DNA of 64,000 nucleotides from Candidatus Kapaibacterium sp. Lineage in GTDB: Bacteria > Bacteroidota > Ignavibacteria > Kapaibacteriales > UBA2268. The translations under genes and the position numbers were made by a program. Numbering within the stretch: the stretch's first letter is position 1; every line of letters begins with the position of its first letter. The stretch covers positions 105,132 to 169,131 of the forward strand of contig JAMLHE010000005.1 of the NCBI GenBank assembly GCA_023957315.1. Direction: 5' to 3'. Below are positions 43,863-50,964 of this stretch, one piece after another. A model generated the notes under the pieces. It did not search any database, had not been told where the DNA came from, and was given only the letters and a program-made list of their open reading frames with translations.

Positions 43863-46345
43863 TACTCCACCACTATAAACTTGTCTAAATAATCACCAAT
43901 TTTTATGAAATACATACCTTTAGGCAATCTCTCTATATTCATCCGATGACTGGCAGTCATCGGATGAATTGTTTCGGACATAAGCTCAATTCCCAATATA
44001 TCAAAAATCTGCACCTTATAAACTTCGGAAGTCTTGGAAACTTCCGAAGTTTGGATTGTGATGTATCCCGATGCAGGATTGGGAGAGATTCCTATAAATT
44101 GTCTTTCATCTGCAACACTTGTTTCCCCATCCATTATTTCATTAACATACTTCCAAATTTCATTATTGAATATTGTTGATATGAAGAATTGGTCGTCAGG
44201 ACGCTCGCCCATACGTACTAAAATAAGTCCTTTGCTTGGCGATACGTTCAAAATTTGTCCGTCTTTTCCAAGTGCTGAATAAACATCATCAGGAGCGTCA
44301 GGCATTGCAGAGCCGCTGAATACTTTTGTAGTTCCGGGTATCATAAAACTTTCTTTTCCATTGAGCCACCAGAGATAGCCGTAAGATTTATTGAAATCAT
44401 TTGACGTGCTAATCATATCGCTTAGATACTGCTTGTCGGAAATGATTTCCGTTTCGCCCCAATTACCGGAGCCGAGCATTAGTAAGCCGAAACGAGCCAT
44501 CGAGCGTGGTGTACTGAAATATACATTATTAAAACCGATTTTTAACCAAAGACCGTTCATGCCGATTTTGTTTCTCAGCTTTCTGAAAAAGTATTGATTG
44601 TAGTTGTCGCCACTTGCTTCTTCGATTACTCTTTCAAGCAGAGTGTAGGGTGCATTGTGATAGTACCACTGCGAGCCTGCATCTGCTTTGTATTTCAGGC
44701 ATTCCGGGTCTGTGCAATCCGAATTTTCGACATCATAATCCAAGCCTGTAGTCATAGTAAGTTGGTGACGAATAGTGATTAGGTCTTCTTTGCCCGGCGA
44801 GCTTAATGATGAAGAAGGGTGTAGCCCCGTGTTCCAAATCATTGCTCTGATAATTAGATTCTCTCCCTTCTCTCTTTTACCGAATATCACTCCCTTAGCT
44901 AAGTTTGGGTCATAAGCTGCTGCAGCAGTTCCTGAAGGACCGGCATCTGATGCATTTATCTCGGCTAATACTTTTAATTCGCCATCCTCATATCTTGATA
45001 ATTCGGGATTGTCAAGATTGTCAATTTCAATTATTTTGCACCCTTTATGTGTGAAATCATTAATGTTTTCGTTCCAAATCTTTGGGGTACATAATAGTAT
45101 GAGCTTTCCATCTTGGGTTGTAGAAATTTCTGTTTGCGTAACGGACTCACCACCAAGTTCTGACGACAGCTCGGAATCTATCAATTCTCCATTATATTTC
45201 CATATCCATTCTTTTATATCACCATTTGGTACTGTAGAGAAAACATAAACATTGCTCTTGCTTAAATCTGGTTTTGACTGATTGTCAAATGCGAATGATA
45301 CTAAGACTAAATATAGCATGCCATTTTCAAAATAAAGCGCCGGTTCATTCCAAAATTGATAATTACTTGGGAAATCAGGAATTATTGATGGCAAATATAA
45401 ATCAATTCCCCATTCATTTTTTGAAATGTTTCCACCTAATTTTATTGAATTTTCTTCATTGAAATCTTCGATTCTTTTAGAATCAAACAAGGTAATATGC
45501 AATGATGTATATGGTCTTTCACCAAAACCTTTGCCTTCCGGAATGAAATAATTTAATCTTGCTCCAGCCCATCTAATTTCATCAGCTATTTGATAAGGTA
45601 CAAAATTTATAGTCTCGTGGTCATAAGAACCATTTTGGTTTGAATTTTCAGGATTTTGCATCTCTTGGGATTCAAATAGTTTTTTCTTAAAATGCCACTT
45701 ATTCCCTGAGTCCAATGAATAAGCCAAATGAATATCAACTGCCGGAGTAACTAATTGGTTTTTAATTTTAAAATTGGGCCATGAATATGCCATCCATAAG
45801 GTATCACTATTTGGATCTTTTCTAATACACGGGTCTGCAAATGCGCTAAATGGACTTGGATTTCCATTGGGTAGTTTGTAGGGTTCATCACCTTCGATTT
45901 CAACTACGGAACAATTACTGTTCGAATCAACACAATCAACATAATCTATTTGATTCGCAGAGCCAAAGGAAGTCCATCCCTCGCCAAGATATTTTGAAGT
46001 TTTATCATTAATGTTCAGAATCCCTTCTTCCTGAGCCAATCCGGTTAAAGTCGCGGTTAGAGTCTTGCCGGCTGAAGCCCAGTACCAGTTGCTGTCCTGA
46101 GTAAAATTCCCGAAGTACTTTTCAAGGACAATCTTTCCATCTTTAATCAATATGAATGCCTTGGAATTCTTCTCATCAAGATAGTCATATAACTGTGGAA
46201 TTTTTTCCATGTTCCAACCCAAGTCCTCCGGGTTTAGAGTTTCCCACGGTTGACCAATTACGATAGGTGGAAAATACAAGTCTTGGGCTTTGATATTGGA
46301 AAAAATGGCTACTATCAAACAAAAAAAGGTAATATATATTTTCAT
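43862..46345 (-). CDS. Secreted serine hydrolase with an inserted propeller-like domain and T9SS sorting domain
   Basis: About 827 residues from MKIYITFFCLIVAIF; GGAG nine bases upstream fixes this start over an earlier TTG. The protein is a class C beta-lactamase-type hydrolase split by an insert. Residues ~25-126 hold the SxxK motif (SAGK, Ser91/Lys94). Residues ~127-517 are a foreign-looking ~390-residue segment with blade-like repeats (AYSLDSGNKWHF; WNEPALYFENGMLYLVLVSF). The hydrolase then resumes (KEDLITIRHQLTMTTGLDYD; YHN near 561; SPSKGLILVRMGE). The sorting domain has palindromes in both loops (TSEVSKTSEV and IHPMTASHRMN). It is first of four overlapping T9SS cargo genes. Confidence 0.85.
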   Translation of the reverse strand: MKIYITFFCLIVAIFSNIKAQDLYFPPIVIGQPWETLNPEDLGWNMEKIPQLYDYLDEKNSKAFILIKDGKIVLEKYFGNFTQDSNWYWASAGKTLTATLTGLAQEEGILNINDKTSKYLGEGWTSFGSANQIDYVDCVDSNSNCSVVEIEGDEPYKLPNGNPSPFSAFADPCIRKDPNSDTLWMAYSWPNFKIKNQLVTPAVDIHLAYSLDSGNKWHFKKKLFESQEMQNPENSNQNGSYDHETINFVPYQIADEIRWAGARLNYFIPEGKGFGERPYTSLHITLFDSKRIEDFNEENSIKLGGNISKNEWGIDLYLPSIIPDFPSNYQFWNEPALYFENGMLYLVLVSFAFDNQSKPDLSKSNVYVFSTVPNGDIKEWIWKYNGELIDSELSSELGGESVTQTEISTTQDGKLILLCTPKIWNENINDFTHKGCKIIEIDNLDNPELSRYEDGELKVLAEINASDAGPSGTAAAAYDPNLAKGVIFGKREKGENLIIRAMIWNTGLHPSSSLSSPGKEDLITIRHQLTMTTGLDYDVENSDCTDPECLKYKADAGSQWYYHNAPYTLLERVIEEASGDNYNQYFFRKLRNKIGMNGLWLKIGFNNVYFSTPRSMARFGLLMLGSGNWGETEIISDKQYLSDMISTSNDFNKSYGYLWWLNGKESFMIPGTTKVFSGSAMPDAPDDVYSALGKDGQILNVSPSKGLILVRMGERPDDQFFISTIFNNEIWKYVNEIMDGETSVADERQFIGISPNPASGYITIQTSEVSKTSEVYKVQIFDILGIELMSETIHPMTASHRMNIERLPKGMYFIKIGDYLDKFIVVE
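43937..43969. repeat. 33-bp RF1-end palindrome in frame in sorting-domain loop 2
   Basis: The two 15-bp ends of the RF1 element (ATTCATCCGATGACT / AGTCATCGGATGAAT) joined by GGC, without the ~50-bp core. It encodes IHPMTASHRMN. It nearly equals the left half of RF1 copy F. Confidence 0.9.
44020..44052. repeat. 33-bp palindrome in frame in sorting-domain loop 1
   Basis: Arms AAACTTCGGAAGTCT / AAACTTCCGAAGTTT around TGG, one mismatch, encoding TSEVSKTSEV. The ACTTCCGAAGT core also occurs between genes at 7620-7697 and in the orphan fragment at 7411-7439. Confidence 0.85.
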
Positions 46346-46424
46346 CACTAATTCTCCAAAATAATTAATAGATTGCTTATTAGACAAAACAATCGTTTAA
46401 AAAGTTTAATCGAGAAATGAAATA

Positions 46425-46497
46425 GTCATTCTGAACGAATGTGAAGAATCCATGCCTTTTATTAAAGCTTGATTCTTCGCCTTCGGCTCAGAATGAC
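46425..46497. repeat. GTCATTCTGA inverted-repeat element, copy 2
   Basis: Same outer ends and inner GAAGAATC / GATTCTTC arms as the element at 7741-7812. Both are followed within ~10 bases by a GGACAGAAC-type palindrome (degraded here, 46505-46531). Confidence 0.75.
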
Positions 46498-46504
46498 CAT
46501 TATT

Positions 46505-46531
46505 CTGACAGAACGCTGTTGCGGTCCCTAC
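46505..46531. repeat. GGACAGAAC palindrome, copy 4 (degraded)
   Basis: Reads GACAGAACGCTGTT followed by a diverged GCGGTCCCTACA. It keeps the association with the GTCATTCTGA element seen before trpS. Confidence 0.6.
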
Positions 46532-46535
46532 AAGA

Positions 46536-48707
46536 CTAAATCTTCACAAACATCTGCGTCCGGCTACCGATACGGAGGTAATAAACGCCACACGGCAGAT
46601 GCGAAATATCAATTCTTTGTAGAGACACGGCATGACGTGTCTCTACAGTCACAACACATTCGCCCAATGTATTGAAGATTTTGATGTCTGAACTTTCATC
46701 AATCCCACGGTTAACCGTAGGGTTGATAAATGGAGAACTGATTTCGATATATTCCGTTGCGGGATTGGGGAAAATTGTAAATAAGTTTTCCGACATTGTG
46801 CCTTCAAATACTGAAACAGGTAGCCGAATTGAGTTATAAAAATACGAATAGGGGCAACTAAAAGTCATATATCTTGTGCCGTCCATACTGACTCTTGGTG
46901 TTCCTTCGCCGTCTAATGCGTACTGTTGCTCTTCCACAAAATCATAAGCATGCAATATATTACTTTTATTAATAGGATTATCAATATACGATAACCAAAC
47001 TATTTCATGAATCCCAAGGAATCCGATTGAAATGCTTTCAGCATGATTAGTTCCAAGATTGTGTTTGTATGAAAATTTGATATTTTGTCGTTTAATATCA
47101 TAAACAACTATGCTGTCTTTATCAACTGACCATAGTATATATTTACCGTCATTTGTCATGTCTCTGAATTCCCTTTTTTCGGGGAGATTATTCAGTATTA
47201 TCTCCGCTAAATCGCCGGTTTCCGTATCAAATTCAAGATATCTACCTGATTGATAAAAAATACTGATTTTTCCGCTTAGGTCACATACTAACTTATATAC
47301 GTATCCTTCTTCAGGAGGAATTTCTTTAGAATAATTTAATGTCAATGTGTTGTAATCATAAACATCAATATAGTCCTTTGTTATTGAAACAATTAATCCG
47401 CCATTTTGTGGGCTGAAAAATATTTTGCCAAGTGTACTTCGCTGGATTTTTAGCGTTTTCTCGACAATGCCCGATTCGATATTATATAACATTAAGCCGG
47501 AAGTATCGTTAAAAGCAATGTACTTTGAATCATGCGAAAATGCAATAGCGGCTCTGTTAACATTTATAAATTTTAAGAATTTACCATTATCATCAACTAA
47601 TCCGTGAATATAATTTGGTTCTTCATAACCAATATTACTACTTACCAGAATTAGCTTATTGGTTGGATTAATTAAAGCATTAATTGGGTCGCCTAAATAT
47701 CCATCACCTAAAGCACTTATCTTTCTAAATTCATTCATATCAAACAAGTAGTAAACTTTTTCTATAAGCGGCATATCTAACAGTCTTCCACAAAACATCA
47801 TCTCTTCAATAAATCCAATAGCTCTTGTTTTATTCGAATTTATATAAATATAGTTTAAACCGGTACTGTGAGAAGCATAACCTTCAAAAATTAAAGTATC
47901 GGAAACTATGTCCCAGACTGATTGCTCACGATATTCTTCTCTGCAAATCATATATTGCATATTTGCTGAAAATTCGTAGGAATAAATATCGAATGGTAAA
48001 GTCTTGCTGTAAATTTCAGCGCCGGTTTGCGAATCAACAATATAAATATTATCGTCAATTTTATAGGTAATATTATCACCGGAATTTCTGAACTGAAGCA
48101 ATTCTGCATTTGAGTCAAAGGGGATTTTTCGGTCAAGACTACGAGCCGGAATAGACCATATTTCGAGCGAATCATTAATCAGTAGAGCGAATTCAGCTTT
48201 ATCGCTATTGAGGAATGCAGCCGAATAAAATGTAGGATTGGCATTAATGATAATTTCATCGGATTTTGTGACGGATGGGATGTCGTAAACAGACAATCGT
48301 AACTCGCTCTTTTTGAATGTGTAAACTTTATTGCCATCTTTTGAAAAGCTTACTTTTGTGTCTTGAGAATCGCCTACATAATTGATAGTGAAATTTGCAA
48401 CTTCCGTAAAATCCATGTAATTGAAAATTGCAATTCTCCCATTAAATAGGTATCCGATACGTTTGGATTCGCCATTGATAATGACATCTTTAATATCTCC
48501 CGAATTTGAAATTGAAAGAGATGCGAAATCAAGATTTCCGCTGTTTATGTCTAATCTACAAATATTTGAAGAAGCCGTAAAAACAATTTCCTCGTCATTG
48601 TAAGGATTTAAAATAAAATCAGGTTGAAAAAACGAACCTTTGGTCCAACCAAATAAAGAGCTACTAAAAAGTAGCAACGCAAATAAAAAGGTAGCAAAAT
48701 TTTTCAT
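46536..48707 (-). CDS. Secreted WD40-like propeller protein with T9SS sorting domain
   Basis: About 723 residues: a signal peptide (MKNFATFLFALLLFSSSLF), then a long beta-propeller-type body with WD40/YVTN-like strands (NICRLDINSGN; IWSIPARSLDRKIPF; MLYNIESGIVEKTL; WSVDKDSIVVYDI). It ends in a sorting domain (IFPNPATEYIEIS ... IKIFNTLGECVVTV ... DISHLPCGVYYLRIGS). I chose the second ATG because GGAG is only two bases from the first but eight from this one. The function is unknown; binding of a surface ligand is likely. Both sorting-domain loops hold palindromes (NPTVNRGIDE, VETRHAVSLQ). A repeat-filled gap separates it from the four-gene T9SS operon. Confidence 0.82.
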   Translation of the reverse strand: MKNFATFLFALLLFSSSLFGWTKGSFFQPDFILNPYNDEEIVFTASSNICRLDINSGNLDFASLSISNSGDIKDVIINGESKRIGYLFNGRIAIFNYMDFTEVANFTINYVGDSQDTKVSFSKDGNKVYTFKKSELRLSVYDIPSVTKSDEIIINANPTFYSAAFLNSDKAEFALLINDSLEIWSIPARSLDRKIPFDSNAELLQFRNSGDNITYKIDDNIYIVDSQTGAEIYSKTLPFDIYSYEFSANMQYMICREEYREQSVWDIVSDTLIFEGYASHSTGLNYIYINSNKTRAIGFIEEMMFCGRLLDMPLIEKVYYLFDMNEFRKISALGDGYLGDPINALINPTNKLILVSSNIGYEEPNYIHGLVDDNGKFLKFINVNRAAIAFSHDSKYIAFNDTSGLMLYNIESGIVEKTLKIQRSTLGKIFFSPQNGGLIVSITKDYIDVYDYNTLTLNYSKEIPPEEGYVYKLVCDLSGKISIFYQSGRYLEFDTETGDLAEIILNNLPEKREFRDMTNDGKYILWSVDKDSIVVYDIKRQNIKFSYKHNLGTNHAESISIGFLGIHEIVWLSYIDNPINKSNILHAYDFVEEQQYALDGEGTPRVSMDGTRYMTFSCPYSYFYNSIRLPVSVFEGTMSENLFTIFPNPATEYIEISSPFINPTVNRGIDESSDIKIFNTLGECVVTVETRHAVSLQRIDISHLPCGVYYLRIGSRTQMFVKI
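46618..46647. repeat. 30-bp palindrome in frame in sorting-domain loop 2 (WD40-like gene)
   Basis: Third copy of the TGTAGAGACACGGCA palindrome, with one mismatch (GACGTGTC in the right arm), again encoding VETRHAVSLQ. Confidence 0.88.
46698..46727. repeat. 30-bp palindrome in frame in sorting-domain loop 1 (WD40-like gene)
   Basis: ATCAATCCCACGGTT / AACCGTAGGGTTGAT, two mismatches from a perfect palindrome, encoding INPTVNRGID. Same family and place as 40151-40180. Confidence 0.85.
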
Positions 48708-48944
48708 ACCCATATCTCCAATTTATATCTAAATAAAATTTTACATTTTGGCAATCTCCATATTCCAAAATAACAAATGAAAGCTAATAAAGTTACAAAA
48801 TTTGGAAGAAAAAAATTTGTCAGTTGTCTGAACTATGATTTATGTGATTTGTGTGTTATGTTGTCTGAACTATGATTTATGTGATTTGTGTGTTATGTTG
48901 TCTGAACTATGATTTATGTGATTTAGAAGCTCTTAAATTCATTT

Positions 48945-49023
48945 ATTCATCCGATGACTTGTACTCTCAGATGAATTGGTTTGGTTAAAACTGTGACAAA
49001 TCTGTGGGAGTCATCGGATGAAT
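48945..49023 (+). repeat. REPIN-like element RF1, copy J
   Basis: 15-bp inverted ends, inner TCAGATGAATTGG, core GGTTAAAACTGTGACAAAT. Confidence 0.85.
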
Positions 49024-49095
49024 TGCTATTTAGTCTGAACTATGATTTATGTGATTTTTGTGATTAAGATGATTAAGAAGCAAATAAATTCATTT

Positions 49096-49175
49096 ATTCA
49101 TCCGATGACTTGAACTTTTCAGATGAATTGGTTTAAATGAAGCTGTGGCAAATCTGAGGGAGTCATCGGATGAAT
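49096..49175 (+). repeat. REPIN-like element RF1, copy K
   Basis: 15-bp inverted ends, inner TCAGATGAATTGG, core TTTAAATGAAGCTGTGGCAAAT. Confidence 0.85.
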
Positions 49176-49314
49176 TGCTATTTAGTCTGAACTATGATTT
49201 ACATGATTTGAGTGATTAAAGTGATTAAGAAGCATACAATTTCAAAATACATAATCATAAAAATCACATTAATCAAATCAATCATAGTTCAGACAAAATC
49301 ATTGTTCAGACGTT

Positions 49315-50472
49315 TTATTCTAACCAACTATACGGATAGGCGGCGTCTTCGGTCTGTTGAACGTTTGTAGTCGGGAATAGTGGTTCGAATGTGTCGAGCA
49401 TGAGGGCGTATTCGTGAGTGAATTTTGCACCTACGCTTGCTTCGGTCTTGCCGGGTTGCGGTCCGTGGGGAATTCCCAGCGGATGTAGCGTGACTGAACC
49501 GGGTCCAACACCTTTTCGGCTCATGAAATCACCTTCGACATAGTACAACACCTCTGCACTGTCAACATTAGAATGATAATAGGGAGCAGGAATTGCATCT
49601 TCGTGCCAATCAAATGGTCGCGGATTGAAATTGCACAAGACGAAATGCTTTGTATGATATAATAAATGTATAGGTGGCGGCAAATGGATGCGTCCTACTT
49701 TGGGGTTGTAGTCTTTGATGTTGAATGCAAATGGATATAAGTAGCCATCCCAACCTCCGATGTCGAATGGGTGATGTGGCTGCATATATTCAAAAATGCG
49801 ATTTCCGGCTTTCATCAAAATTCTGAAATCTCCCAAATCGCCTTTTGGTTCCATGAATTGTGGCAATTTGAAATCGCGCTCTTCGTATGGAGCATGCTCC
49901 TCGAGTTGACCGTATTCATTTCTGTAATGTTTTGGGATTTCATAAGGTGTATCGGATTCGATTATCACAATTTTATTATCATCGAAGCCATCGAAGTGCA
50001 TCTGATAAATTGTTGCTTGAGGAACGATTATTTGGTCGCCCTCGACGAAAGGTAAAGTGCCATAATCTGACAAAAAGAGACCGCTGCCCCTATGAATGAA
50101 AATATACTCGTGAGCATATACATTTTTGAAGAAGTAATCAGGGTTCCTTGTCGGCTTTGCAGCATACATTTTGCAATGATTATTTTCGAGATATGATACT
50201 CTCGAACTGAAAAAATCACCCTCTTTTTTCAATGTATCGGTCGAAAAATGGAAATGCCTTAGCTCAGCATCGTGCCAAACTTCATCTGCTAATTTGGGCA
50301 ATTCGGTGATTTTCGTTGCTTTTGTCGGCATATTCAGATGATACTTATTAGAATAAACCCCCGAAAATCCCTTCGAACTTACTAACTCCTCACGGTACAA
50401 AGTCCCATCCGGTTTGTAGAAAGTAGTGTGCTTTTTCTTGGGTATAGAGCCTAATTTATGATAGAATGCCAT
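49315..50472 (-). CDS. hmgA: Homogentisate 1,2-dioxygenase
   Basis: A 385-residue cupin-type iron dioxygenase that opens the homogentisate ring to maleylacetoacetate. Family features include EYIFIHRGSGLFLSDYG, the central NPRPFDWHEDAIPAPYYHSN and the C-terminal SVTLHPLGIPHGPQPG holding metal-ligand His residues. It matches the shorter bacterial HmgA class. The start is the ATG with GAGG seven bases upstream; an in-frame ATG four codons earlier lacks one. It lies in an operon with the nuclease-like gene and hpd, which makes its substrate. Confidence 0.9.
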   Translation of the reverse strand: MAFYHKLGSIPKKKHTTFYKPDGTLYREELVSSKGFSGVYSNKYHLNMPTKATKITELPKLADEVWHDAELRHFHFSTDTLKKEGDFFSSRVSYLENNHCKMYAAKPTRNPDYFFKNVYAHEYIFIHRGSGLFLSDYGTLPFVEGDQIIVPQATIYQMHFDGFDDNKIVIIESDTPYEIPKHYRNEYGQLEEHAPYEERDFKLPQFMEPKGDLGDFRILMKAGNRIFEYMQPHHPFDIGGWDGYLYPFAFNIKDYNPKVGRIHLPPPIHLLYHTKHFVLCNFNPRPFDWHEDAIPAPYYHSNVDSAEVLYYVEGDFMSRKGVGPGSVTLHPLGIPHGPQPGKTEASVGAKFTHEYALMLDTFEPLFPTTNVQQTEDAAYPYSWLE

Positions 50473-50487
50473 AATGAACCTCAATTT

Positions 50488-50949
50488 TTAGTTGTCGTTA
50501 TAATTTATAAAAGACTTAATTGAATCGTATTTATTAGTAGCCGGATTCAAAACGTAATAATAGTGGTTGATTCCATTTGTTATGCACAAGTATTTGCTTC
50601 CCAATTGCGAATTATATGTAGCGAGCTGATTAACCGTTAATTGGCTAAGTTTCACCGAATATGCTTTGCACTCCACAATTATATGTGGTTTCGCTGATTT
50701 ATCATATATTATAATATCGCATCTTTTGTTCAATTCGCCATATTTCAAGTTATGTTCAATCTTAGTCCGAGATTTGGGATAGCACAAAGTTTCGTTCAAA
50801 TATCGAACAAAATTTTGCCTAACCCATTCCTCAGGTGTCAACACAATGAACTTGTTGCGAATCGAATCGTAAATCTTCAAAACGCCATCTGAATCATCAA
50901 ACTTGAATTGATAATTCGGAAGATTCAATCTTGCTAATTCAACATACAT
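50488..50949 (-). CDS. HsdR N-terminal-domain-like putative nuclease
   Basis: A 153-residue stand-alone HSDR_N-type protein with a PD-(D/E)xK-like arrangement (KRCDIIIYDKSAKPHIIVECKAYS: Asp, then Glu-Cys-Lys). Type I restriction enzymes carry this domain at the N-terminus of HsdR, but no helicase, HsdM or HsdS is here. Similar single-domain genes are common in Bacteroidota, and their role is not established. It sits between hpd (15 bases upstream) and hmgA (15 bases downstream), so it is co-transcribed with tyrosine catabolism for no obvious reason. Confidence 0.8.
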   Translation of the reverse strand: MYVELARLNLPNYQFKFDDSDGVLKIYDSIRNKFIVLTPEEWVRQNFVRYLNETLCYPKSRTKIEHNLKYGELNKRCDIIIYDKSAKPHIIVECKAYSVKLSQLTVNQLATYNSQLGSKYLCITNGINHYYYVLNPATNKYDSIKSFINYNDN

Positions 50950-50964
50950 ATATATTATGACTCA

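Larger units (their letters stand above)
48827..49311. repeat. Composite repeat array 3 (RF2 ends with two RF1 elements)
   Basis: Three direct RF2 starts in tandem at 36-37 bp spacing (48827, 48863, 48900), RF1 copy J, an RF2 start (49033), RF1 copy K, then a complete RF2 element 49185-49294. That element has perfect 15-bp ends GTCTGAACTATGATT / AATCATAGTTCAGAC. A further partial inverted end (ATTGTTCAGAC) closes the array three bases before the hmgA stop. The order matches arrays 1 and 2. Confidence 0.82.
48714..49314. other. Repeat-filled intergenic region before hmgA
   Basis: About 600 bases without a gene. Nearly all of it from 48827 on is composite array 3; the first ~110 bases are AT-rich and contain the promoter region of the WD40-like gene, with no clear promoter match. 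Confidence 0.75.
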
